NCBI GenBank assembly: GCA_022796875.1
Contig: JAAWJJ010000020.1
Span: 1 to 46,272, forward strand
Source: Eubacterium sp.
Lineage (GTDB): Bacteria; Bacillota; Clostridia; Lachnospirales; Lachnospiraceae
Length of the DNA stretch: 46,272 nucleotides
Direction of reading: 5' to 3'
Shown one piece after another: positions 23,955-31,319 of this stretch. Both the position numbers and the translations under genes were made by a program. Below the pieces are notes generated by a model. That model worked only from the letters and a program-made list of their open reading frames with translations, made no database searches and had not been told where the DNA came from. Each line of letters starts with the position of its first letter. Position 1 is the stretch's first letter.

Positions 23955-24481
23955 ATGGAATGGATAGAAAGACTAAATGATGCAATCGGTTATATTGAGG
24001 AACATTTGACAGATGAAATGAATTATCGAATTGAAACAAAAGATGCATTCCATATTGCAGGCGTATCTGTCCCGCTTCATAAGGATATTGAAAAAATTTT
24101 ACAGTGATACCGCCAAAGTGGACAGAAATATCTATGAACGGCACATTGCAGAGATTAATTGGTATGATGGATACGCCGCCTATGGGGGTGCCTGGCGTCA
24201 GCACTTGCAATGATACGGAACCGTGGAAGTATTATATAGCGGTATCAACTTCACAGGCAAAGAATGACCTTGAAGAATATATCGTGCCACCGGCTACATG
24301 GGCAATATTTTCCGGAGAGGGTACTAATCAGTCTATTCAGGAACTGGAACGACGTATCGTGACAGAATGGCTGCCGACATCGGGATACGAATATGGCAAT
24401 GCTTCCGATATCGAAGTTTACCTGAATCCAGACCCGCAAAATGCACAATATGAAGTATGGATACCTGTAGTAAAAAGATAG
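23955..24481 (+). pseudogene. AraC-family regulator with GyrI-like domain, two lesions
   Basis: GGAGG precedes MEWIERLNDAIGYIEEHLTD, the usual start of an AraC HTH. The text then jumps directly to YRIETKDAFHIAGVSVPLHK, the start of a GyrI-like effector domain. About 100 residues, the whole DNA-binding part, are missing in frame. At the KDIEK codons a homopolymer has six A where seven would restore frame. Beyond it the correct reading is TVIPPKWTEISMNG and on through the GyrI-like fold to EVWIPVVKR at 24481. So one large deletion and one single-base deletion. Non-functional. Confidence 0.85.
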
Positions 24482-24526
24482 CTATGGAGCTTAAGGCAAA
24501 ATGGTTTCAGGAAGTTTTTTGCACCC

Positions 24527-25861
24527 TTATTTTACGCAAATCACTCTGGACATCGACCGTATCATATCGTTCCCGTCCCATACGAGGGAAAAATCCAACG
24601 TATGCCCGACCGGCACGATCCGGTCTGCGCCGGCGCACCCCAACCGAATGATTTGCTCCGATATTTCTTCCGGGTCTATCCCGAAATAACTGACTGTCTG
24701 ACAGTCTTTTGAAAAAACTGCCGACGCTTCCGTCAGCTTCTTTCCGGCACACTCCACAAAGAAACCACAGGGTACCATCGCTTCCCACATTTTCTCCTGA
24801 AACCGGGGTACCTGCACCCGTACAATCCTGTTATCCGAACACCTGATTTTTGCTCCGTCACTTTGCGATTTATCCGAACATACAAGCTTTGCTCCGTCAC
24901 TTTGCAATTTGTCCGAACATATAATCTTTGCTCCGTCACTTTGTGATGCCAGCAAATACGCGGCGGTCCATTTCCGGCACACGACCGCCGCCGGAACCGA
25001 ATACGCAGTCCGCTTTAACAGCCGTTCCAGGCTGCCCCAGAATTTTGCCCGGACTTCCTCCGTTTCTTCTTCTGTCCCGAGCCAGAAAATAACGTGCGGC
25101 GAAGAACAGGCATTTTGGTCGGTCAGGAACGTGTCGTTATAAAACCGGCGCACAAACGGTTCCATGTCGATTTTTCGCAATTCGGATGACCGGAATACAG
25201 CCGCCGACCGCCTTGCGGCAAAAGGCAGGTCTATGGCTCCGGCCTGCAGCGGTGAACGCCGGATTTCGTTTACCGACCGGTTGCTTCCCCAGATTACGCG
25301 GACGTTGCATATCCGGAGCAGCCAGTCCGTCGCCGCACGGTCGTGCCCGTAGCGGCACAGCACAATCCTGTTCTTGAAAAAAGTATATTTTTTTTCCAGA
25401 ATCTCATTAAGAATTTCAATCAAAACCTCTTCCTGTTTTGTCTTATTACGGGAAAGTCGCACGACTACACAGTTTCCGGCAAGCAGCGCCACAGCCATGG
25501 AATACGCAAATAAAAGCGGAATATTACCCGGAGTAAAATGAACGCTGACGCCTCTGCCAATTCTGCTTTCCGACCGATACACCTCGCCCATTTTCAACAA
25601 ATTTGCTTTTCGGCACCAGAAAGAGAACGTGATCAGATCCGCATAATTTCTGCTTTCTTTCCTCTTCCGTATCTTTTCCGAAAGCAAATCCAGAAATAAT
25701 GCCGTCTGCTCCGAAAATACCGGCTGCGGACGCTGCTTATGCATATTTTTATATATTTCCTCCGATCCTGTCAGGTACACTATGCCGTCTTTGCCAGACG
25801 TTGTTTCCATATTATTCGTTTCCGCATTGCTTCTTTCAATTCTGTTTGTTTTATGGTTCAT
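24527..25861 (-). CDS. LuxC-like acyl-CoA/acyl-protein reductase
   Basis: 444 aa. The NAD(P)-binding and catalytic domain of the LuxC/aldehyde-dehydrogenase superfamily is recognisable: VSVHFTPGNIPLLFAYSMAV, RYGHDRAATDWLLR, and the nucleophile Cys in TDQNACSSPHVIFWLG near residue 252. It would reduce an acyl thioester to an aldehyde with NADPH. Near residues 305-343 are three tandem 13-residue repeats (QSDGAKxxCSDK). GGGGGTG upstream and an 11-bp overlap with the LuxE-like gene indicate coupled translation. Last gene of the seven-gene operon. Confidence 0.85.
   Translation of the reverse strand: MNHKTNRIERSNAETNNMETTSGKDGIVYLTGSEEIYKNMHKQRPQPVFSEQTALFLDLLSEKIRKRKESRNYADLITFSFWCRKANLLKMGEVYRSESRIGRGVSVHFTPGNIPLLFAYSMAVALLAGNCVVVRLSRNKTKQEEVLIEILNEILEKKYTFFKNRIVLCRYGHDRAATDWLLRICNVRVIWGSNRSVNEIRRSPLQAGAIDLPFAARRSAAVFRSSELRKIDMEPFVRRFYNDTFLTDQNACSSPHVIFWLGTEEETEEVRAKFWGSLERLLKRTAYSVPAAVVCRKWTAAYLLASQSDGAKIICSDKLQSDGAKLVCSDKSQSDGAKIRCSDNRIVRVQVPRFQEKMWEAMVPCGFFVECAGKKLTEASAVFSKDCQTVSYFGIDPEEISEQIIRLGCAGADRIVPVGHTLDFSLVWDGNDMIRSMSRVICVK
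24831..24947. repeat. In-frame 39-bp tandem repeat (x3) inside the LuxC-like gene
   Basis: Three units (24831-24869, 24870-24908, 24909-24947) share TCCGAACA and TTTGCTCCGTCACTTTG blocks with a few differences. Each encodes 13 residues, so copy-number change keeps frame. Placed in the middle of a conserved enzyme, it is probably a surface loop expansion. Confidence 0.95.
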
Positions 25862-26912
25862 AAGTATCGCTGCACCCCCTGATTTCCGCGTTTTGCGCTC
25901 TTCCCAACACCTCGAAATATTCTCCTTTTCTCCCGCACGGGCAATCGTCTAGTCCCAACAACCAGCCCGTATCCTCGGTAATCAGATTGTGCCCCGGGTA
26001 GCTTTTCGGCAGCAGGGACATCACCTGAATCAGGCCGGTTTCTCCGACTTCGCACATGGAAAAATCTTCGGCTCTGCGGAACAGCACTGCGGAATAATCC
26101 GAGCAGTGCAAATGCCCATATTCACATTCCATAAAAATACTGCCGGTCTGCTCTGCCATTCCGTAATAATTATAAATCCGGGATATCCCGCACATTTTTC
26201 TAATCCGTTTTTTAAATTCTTCTTTGGATACGGCTTCCTTTTCCATCTTTTTCCAGCCTCCTCCATGAACGAAAATACCCCTGCTCATATCCGGTTTTTC
26301 TTTCAATTGTTCCATCTGCCGAAAAAAGAAGTTCCACGCCAGAAACGTAAACCCAAAAACAAGAAAACTTTCTTTTCCATATTTCTCCAAAAACTTCCTG
26401 ACCGTTTCCCAGTCCGGGGACATATCCCCGCGCAGAGCAAACGTCCGGTTTCTTCCAAACAGGGAAAATCCATACACGGCCGTCGTCCGCGCGGAAAAAT
26501 TATTGTGCTTCCCCACAACTCCGGGACTGTCAAGCACAAGCATGGGCATCCGCTGATATCCAATAAAATTTCCGACGATCTCCGATAAAACTTTTTGCTG
26601 CAAAATTCTTGTTTCGGCATCCAGCACGATCTGCGATACCTGCCCGCCTCCGGTTCCCGAAGACGTGACTGTCTTGCACGCCTCGTCCTCTTTCAGGCTG
26701 CTCAAACGGATGTCCTTAAACAATCCAACCGGAAGAAACGGAAGCTCTTCATAACCCCGTATTTTATTTCTGTTATATCCGACCGCAGACAATATACGGG
26801 CATACTCCCGACATCGTTGTCTGTGATATTCCGTAAGATCGGTTAACCGCTCCGTCATATACTTCTTTTTCACTTCCCGCCTAAGTCCATACGGATTCCC
26901 GCTTATCTTCAT
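25851..26912 (-). CDS. LuxE/PaaK-family acyl-protein synthetase-like protein
   Basis: 353 aa. Adenylate-forming features are VTSSGTGGGQVSQIVLD (P-loop, residues ~83-100) and YNYYGMAEQTGSIF near residue 245. The C-terminus DDCPCGRKGEYFEVLGRAQN then AEIRGCSD is characteristic of LuxE/PaaK proteins, and the Cys of RGC corresponds in position to the acyl-accepting Cys of LuxE. In bioluminescent bacteria LuxE activates a fatty acid and hands it to LuxC. Here it lies directly upstream of a LuxC-like gene with no luciferase, so aldehyde production serves another purpose. Confidence 0.85.
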   Translation of the reverse strand: MKISGNPYGLRREVKKKYMTERLTDLTEYHRQRCREYARILSAVGYNRNKIRGYEELPFLPVGLFKDIRLSSLKEDEACKTVTSSGTGGGQVSQIVLDAETRILQQKVLSEIVGNFIGYQRMPMLVLDSPGVVGKHNNFSARTTAVYGFSLFGRNRTFALRGDMSPDWETVRKFLEKYGKESFLVFGFTFLAWNFFFRQMEQLKEKPDMSRGIFVHGGGWKKMEKEAVSKEEFKKRIRKMCGISRIYNYYGMAEQTGSIFMECEYGHLHCSDYSAVLFRRAEDFSMCEVGETGLIQVMSLLPKSYPGHNLITEDTGWLLGLDDCPCGRKGEYFEVLGRAQNAEIRGCSDTYEP

Positions 26913-26934
26913 TTCATTTTCCTTTCCGGTTTTA

Positions 26935-27048
26935 CAGATGCTTCCATTTCTGTTTTACGCTTTCTTTATTTCCATTTTGCAGCTTCTTTTATTTCCGTTT
27001 TACAGCTTCTTTTATTTCCGTTTTGCAGCTTCTTTTATTCCAGTTCTG
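26935..27048. repeat. Degenerate 23-bp tandem array at the ligase/LuxE junction
   Basis: About five units of 22-23 bp (26935, 26958, 26980, 27003, 27026), for example CAGCTTCTTTTATTTCCG plus TTTTA or TTTTG. The last unit overlaps the final codons of the AMP-ligase, so the array appears to have grown from that gene's 3' end. It fills nearly all of the 122-bp gap. Confidence 0.85.
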
Positions 27049-28465
27049 CATAACATATTTTTCCGTATGGATTTTTCGGAATTTCTTCCAAATAAAAGCT
27101 TTCTATGCTTTTTTTATGCAAATGCAGGTAGTCTGCAAGAAAGCCGGCCGCCTTTTCTGCCGATTGCCGGTCTGTCAGATATAATTTCATGTGGTCGTCC
27201 GTTCCGACACAGACCGCCTCCGAATCCGGATAACGCTCCTTTAAAACCTGTTCACATTCATCCAGTCCGATGCGCACTCCGAAAATTTTGACAAATCGTT
27301 TTTTCCTGCCGACAATATAGTAATATCCGTCCCGATCTTTCCGGGCCATATCGCCGGTTTTCAATACTCCTCTGCACGTATCTCCCAAAAGAAGATCCTC
27401 TTTGCATACAGCGTATCCCATTGCGACATTTTCACCGAAATAAATCAGTTCTCCGGTCTTTTCCGGCGCATCAAAATAATTCCCGTCTTCATCTTCAAGA
27501 GTAAAACGCCCTCCGGGAATTGCTATCCCGATACTGCCGCATTTTCTCAAACAGTCCTCCGCCGGAAGATAACTCATCCTTGCAGTAGCCTCCGTCTGGC
27601 CGTACATGACGAAGAAGCGGATTCCCCGCGACGCCGCCCATTCCCCGATTTCTCGTTGAAGTTCTGCCGTCAGCCTGCCTCCCGCCTGCGTCATGGTACA
27701 CAAGGAAGACGGCATCAGATTTGTTTCAAACAAATGCATTTTCTTTAACATTTGGTAGGTATAGGGAACGCCGCTGATGCTTGTTCCTTTCAGCTTTTTC
27801 AGAAAATCCCAGAACTGCCGCCGCACCACGCTGGATTCTGTCATCAAAATACAGGCTCCGGCCAGCAGATGGCTGTTAATAACCGACAGGCCGTACGTAT
27901 ACTGCATCGGCAGCGTTGTGACCGGCCGCTCCTCTTTTGTAATGCCCAGATATTTCCGTATGGAAGCCGCGTTTGACTCCAGATTTTCCCGGCTGATCCT
28001 GACAAGCTTCGGGATTCCTGTACTTCCGGACGTGGCCAGAAGAAGCGCCAGCTCGTTATGGAGCAGCGTCTGCCCGGCCCGCGCCATTTTTGTTTCCCAC
28101 ATGCAGTAATCATATGCCTGATACACTTTTTTCCATCCTGATTTTGTTTGAGCCAAATCAGGTATGGCATAATCAGACGGCGCCCACACATAACCCGGCG
28201 TATACGTATGAAAAAAATGCAAAAACTGCTCTTCAGCCAGCTTCACGTCCAGCAAAAGCGGTACCGCCCTGTTTTCCAACGCCCCGATATAACCGACGAC
28301 GGCCCCCGGCGTATTTTTACATAAACAAAAAATCAGACATCTGTTTTTGAAAATACGTTTCAAACAGCCTGCCTGATCTCTTAATTCCCCGTATGTTACC
28401 GTTACATTATCATCGGATTGGATGGCAGGTAAATCTGCTTCCTTGTCTTCCAGTGAAAAAATCAT
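27035..28465 (-). CDS. AMP-dependent acyl ligase (acyl-CoA or acyl-ACP synthetase)
   Basis: 476 aa with the ANL-family motifs: ALLLATSGSTGIPKLV (A3, near 140), FFVMYGQTEATAR (A5), KTGDMARKDRDGYYYIVGRK (A7-A8) and the C-terminal catalytic Lys in PKNPYGKICYAELE. The length is nearer to stand-alone acid:ACP ligases than to acetyl-CoA synthetases. ATGA overlap with the ACP gene suggests that it loads an acid onto that carrier. Confidence 0.88.
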   Translation of the reverse strand: MIFSLEDKEADLPAIQSDDNVTVTYGELRDQAGCLKRIFKNRCLIFCLCKNTPGAVVGYIGALENRAVPLLLDVKLAEEQFLHFFHTYTPGYVWAPSDYAIPDLAQTKSGWKKVYQAYDYCMWETKMARAGQTLLHNELALLLATSGSTGIPKLVRISRENLESNAASIRKYLGITKEERPVTTLPMQYTYGLSVINSHLLAGACILMTESSVVRRQFWDFLKKLKGTSISGVPYTYQMLKKMHLFETNLMPSSLCTMTQAGGRLTAELQREIGEWAASRGIRFFVMYGQTEATARMSYLPAEDCLRKCGSIGIAIPGGRFTLEDEDGNYFDAPEKTGELIYFGENVAMGYAVCKEDLLLGDTCRGVLKTGDMARKDRDGYYYIVGRKKRFVKIFGVRIGLDECEQVLKERYPDSEAVCVGTDDHMKLYLTDRQSAEKAAGFLADYLHLHKKSIESFYLEEIPKNPYGKICYAELE

Positions 28466-28704
28466 ATATCCACTCCCAGTTTCTTCAAAATTTCAATTCC
28501 CATACTGTATTTGCCGAACGAAGTAGTATCCAGCATATCAAACTGCACGTCGAACGCCTCCTCCAGATCTGCCACCAGTTCCATATGCGTGATCGAATCC
28601 CAGTTTTCATGACGGTTGTACACAAGCGCGTCGTCATTTAAATCTTCGTCTTTTACTTCAAGGTCCATTTTTATGATCTTATTATATTTTTCAAGATTTG
28701 TCAT
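28462..28704 (-). CDS. Acyl carrier protein
   Basis: 80 aa from the ATG at 28704 (MTNLEKYNKIIKMDLEVKDE), behind GGGAGAAAAG. The phosphopantetheine Ser is in WDSITHMELV, followed by the DLEEAFDVQF helix typical of ACP/PCP folds. It is dedicated to this operon, not the fatty-acid ACP (which reads GADSLD). It presumably presents the activated acid to the LuxE/LuxC pair. Confidence 0.88.
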   Translation of the reverse strand: MTNLEKYNKIIKMDLEVKDEDLNDDALVYNRHENWDSITHMELVADLEEAFDVQFDMLDTTSFGKYSMGIEILKKLGVDI

Positions 28705-28706
28705 TT

Positions 28707-28973
28707 TCACTTTTCTCCCAACTGTTCCAAAAAGAAACACAGCGATTCCCAGTCGTCTGGCCCTTTCATTGCAAACGCCTGCTTTGCCGACACTTTACCG
28801 TCTTTCGCGACGCAGGCGACGCTGCATCCGCACAGAATGACCGCCGTGTCCGTGCAGCTTTTCTCATTTATGAGAAACGTAAATTCCGGAAACATCGCCA
28901 TAATCTTTTTTGCTGTCTGAACGCGGTCATATCTCGGATTGCATCCGCCGCAGTATTTTATATTAACTGTCAC
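28707..28973 (-). CDS. Small CGGC-motif protein of unknown function
   Basis: 88 aa. Starts MTVNIKYCGGCNPRYDRVQT, with further cysteines in EKSCTDTAVILCGCSVACVA. Five or more cysteines in an 88-aa protein suggest a metal or cluster site, or a thioredoxin-like redox role. It overlaps the NifU-like gene by 11 bp and precedes the ACP by 2 bp, so it is part of the operon core. I do not know a characterised relative. Confidence 0.75.
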   Translation of the reverse strand: MTVNIKYCGGCNPRYDRVQTAKKIMAMFPEFTFLINEKSCTDTAVILCGCSVACVAKDGKVSAKQAFAMKGPDDWESLCFFLEQLGEK

Positions 28974-29262
28974 AATGCCTCCTGTTTAACAGTTCCCGTG
29001 CCTGTGAAATCAGTCCGTCACTGACTCCGGTTACTAAAACCACCTGTTCCAGTTCGGGAAATGCCTCTTTCAATTCCGTATTCACAATATTTTCCATTGT
29101 CAGGTCCGCAGACGGGCATCCGCTGCACTGTCCGGTCATGCGAACGTATAGAATCCTGTCCTCCAGTTTTTCCACGCGGATATTTCCTCCATGAAGAGCC
29201 ATATCCGGCCTTACTTTTTCATTTAATACTTTTTCTATTTCTTCCCGGTTAAGCTCTTGCAT
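28963..29262 (-). CDS. NifU C-terminal-like iron-sulfur scaffold (NFU type)
   Basis: 99 aa. RPDMALHGGNIRVEKLEDRI then LYVRMTGQCSGCPSAD contains the CxxC cluster-binding motif of the NifU C-terminal domain. It probably supplies or repairs the 4Fe-4S cluster of the AbfD-type dehydratase encoded 69 bp upstream. Ribosome site GGAGA. Confidence 0.9.
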   Translation of the reverse strand: MQELNREEIEKVLNEKVRPDMALHGGNIRVEKLEDRILYVRMTGQCSGCPSADLTMENIVNTELKEAFPELEQVVLVTGVSDGLISQARELLNRRHCDS

Positions 29263-29331
29263 GGAAAAAATCTCCTTTACTTAATCTAATATACAACGAG
29301 GTTCAGGGCAAAGGGGCGTAAACCCTGTTTT

Positions 29332-30783
29332 CTATTCCTCTATATGTGCGATTTCTTTTGCCAGCCGTTTTTTATATCCGAGATTGCCCTGACGCGCAAT
29401 CATGATACGCTGCGCCTGCGGGGAACCCGCTCCGTGCATGGACTCCGTACGGTATCCTACCGCCGCCGTTCCAAGAGCCAGATTTTCAATCAATCTCATA
29501 ATCTTCAAGCGGTTTTCCGTAGTTACTTCAGCATTTCCCTTTAAGTATTTGTCTATGTATTTTCCGAGTTTTTCGTCGCGGAAGTCTTTTTCCGACGGTG
29601 CCGTTACCATCAGGCCGCCTGCAATATCTTCTGCCAGACGTACGATTTCATACGGAAAACGCGTGATATTCTGCTTACATACGTTTGCAAGAAGCAGATC
29701 GATAATATAGTTTCCGGACTCCGTCTGATGTCCCTCAGCGGAACATGCAATACCACAGCAATACAGAGTTTCATTTAAGTGCATCATTTCGATCAGTTTG
29801 TCTTTTACATGTGATGCTTTTGCCGCTCCGTTGTAATCCGCCGCAACTGCTGCCGCTCCGATCAGCACGTCGCCTACGCCTACTTTACATCCGCCGTAGG
29901 ACTGGCGATGATAGCCTGCAAAACGTTCTACTAACATTCCTGCAAATTCCGTTTCTCCGTTCATGAAAATCCTGTCGTTCGGAACAAAAACGTCGTCGAA
30001 AATGACGAGCGCTTCCACCCCGCCAAACTCAGGATTGCCTACGTCCATCGTCGTATCTTCCAGTTTTCTCGTATCGCAGGACTGACGGCCGATAATCATA
30101 AAAATACCTTTCGTATCTACCGGAACCGCAAATGATACCGCATAATCTTTATCATCCGGTCCCATAGAGATCGTCGGCATAACAATTACTTCATGGGAAT
30201 TGCACATTCCCGTCTGATGCGCTTTTGCACCGCGAACGACAATACCGTCCGGACGCTGTTCTACCACTCTCAGGTAAAGATCCGGATCCTCCTGCGCATG
30301 CGGCGCTTTGGAACGGTCCCCTTTCGGGTCCGTCATAGCTCCGTCCACCGTTAAATCGTGATCCTGGCAGTACATCATAAACTTTTTGAAATTTTCATGA
30401 TAATTTGTTCCGTATTTCTTATCAATTTCATAAGTTGTGGAAAATTCAGCGTTAAACGCATCCATACCTACGCATCTCTGAAAACATGCCGCGGTCTTCT
30501 GTCCGCACAGACGCTGCATTTTTACTTTGTTTTTCAGGTCTTCCGTGCTCTGATGGATATGCGTAAAACGGTTTACCTTTTTCCCTGTATAAGGCGACTG
30601 CGCCGTCATCAAATCCTCATACTGAGGATCCTGCGCCAGGTCGTAGGTCATCCGTACAGAATTTAACGACGGGCGCAAAACAGGATGATCTGCCGGGTGA
30701 TCTATTTTTTCCCCGAACATGTAAATCTCCATATTCATTTTTCTGATACTTTCAATATACTGCTCTCCGGTCATAAGTGCCAT
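29332..30783 (-). CDS. abfD: 4-hydroxybutyryl-CoA dehydratase / vinylacetyl-CoA delta-isomerase (AbfD type)
   Basis: 483 aa from the ATG at 30783, behind AGGAGGA. The sequence follows Clostridium aminobutyricum AbfD closely as I remember it: MTGEQYIESIRKMN, KVMQRL-like KVKMQRLCGQKTAAC then FQRCVGMDAFNA (cluster Cys pair near 99-103), ERFAGYHRQSYGGCKVGVGD (cluster His and Cys near 292-299), and YRTESMHGAGSPQAQRIMIA. It uses FAD and a 4Fe-4S cluster to turn 4-hydroxybutyryl-CoA into crotonyl-CoA, and is oxygen-sensitive. First gene of the operon with NFU, CGGC, ACP, ligase and LuxE/C. No CoA-transferase gene is adjacent. Confidence 0.93.
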   Translation of the reverse strand: MALMTGEQYIESIRKMNMEIYMFGEKIDHPADHPVLRPSLNSVRMTYDLAQDPQYEDLMTAQSPYTGKKVNRFTHIHQSTEDLKNKVKMQRLCGQKTAACFQRCVGMDAFNAEFSTTYEIDKKYGTNYHENFKKFMMYCQDHDLTVDGAMTDPKGDRSKAPHAQEDPDLYLRVVEQRPDGIVVRGAKAHQTGMCNSHEVIVMPTISMGPDDKDYAVSFAVPVDTKGIFMIIGRQSCDTRKLEDTTMDVGNPEFGGVEALVIFDDVFVPNDRIFMNGETEFAGMLVERFAGYHRQSYGGCKVGVGDVLIGAAAVAADYNGAAKASHVKDKLIEMMHLNETLYCCGIACSAEGHQTESGNYIIDLLLANVCKQNITRFPYEIVRLAEDIAGGLMVTAPSEKDFRDEKLGKYIDKYLKGNAEVTTENRLKIMRLIENLALGTAAVGYRTESMHGAGSPQAQRIMIARQGNLGYKKRLAKEIAHIEE

Positions 30784-30796
30784 ATTGTATTCCTCC

Positions 30797-30890
30797 TTGC
30801 ATTTTTGCAATTTTACATTTTATAGCTGCTATATTGCATATATTATCATAGGATATGCATTTTTGCAATAGTTTTGCTTGCACTTTTGCA
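30797..30890. promoter_or_regulatory. Three TGCA-type operators upstream of abfD
   Basis: TTGCATTTTTGCAA (30797-30810), TGCATTTTTGCAA (30856-30868) and TGCACTTTTGCA (30879-30890) share the pattern TGCA-N4/5-TGCA. A fourth copy (32765-32777) precedes the neighbouring regulator gene. They are likely binding sites of the Fis-type HTH of that regulator. The second site covers the -35 element; the first lies between promoter and start codon. Confidence 0.65.
30840..30868 (-). promoter_or_regulatory. Sigma-A promoter of the abfD operon
   Basis: On the minus strand, TTGCAA (30868-30863), 17 bp and TAATAT (30845-30840), with an extended -10 TGA just before it. No sigma-54 consensus is found in this region. 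Confidence 0.6.
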
Positions 30891-31267
30891 TTTCCGTGTT
30901 TTAAAAACCAGTACTTAATAGAAACAATAGATCCGGACCGGATTACCCTCATGTTACAGATGGAAACTGACGACAGAAACGACGACACCAATAACAGCAA
31001 CGGCAAATATGACGGTATAAATGACAGCGTTAATTCTGATTTGAAAAGAGACGAAAACACAGTATACGCAAAAATCAAAAAGAATCTTTCCCTGACTGCC
31101 GCAACTATATCCAACACATTGGAGTATCCAAGTCAAGCGCCGAACGCACGATAACTTCATTTGACAAAACTGTATATACTTTACCATAAAGAAAAACGGA
31201 TATATCGTAAGAGAAAGTTCCACAAAAAACGGAAAATGGCTTATCCTCAAATAATGTCATTCACCGT
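30891..31267. other. Intergenic region between abfD and the regulator gene
   Basis: About 380 bp with no convincing gene on either strand and no strong ribosome site. The open frames here lack homology that I can recognise. Confidence 0.5.
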
Positions 31268-31304
31268 CTGTCAATCCGGCTTTTTCATAATTCCGGATTG
31301 ACAG
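31268..31304. terminator. 12-bp inverted repeat after the regulator gene
   Basis: CTGTCAATCCGG (31268-31279) and CCGGATTGACAG (31293-31304) pair perfectly with a 13-base loop, 15 bp beyond the regulator stop. There is no T run, so it may be a weak terminator or an mRNA-stabilising hairpin. Confidence 0.5.
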
Positions 31305-31319
31305 GAACCTACCCGCACT

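Noticed and set aside
24527-26912. Bioluminescence (lux) operon
   Set aside because: LuxC- and LuxE-like genes are present but there are no luciferase (luxAB) genes, and the organism is anaerobic by gene content.
30784-30900. Sigma-54 promoter for abfD
   Set aside because: No TGGCA-N-TTGC pattern; a sigma-A promoter with extended -10 fits, and the nearby regulator lacks GAFTGA.
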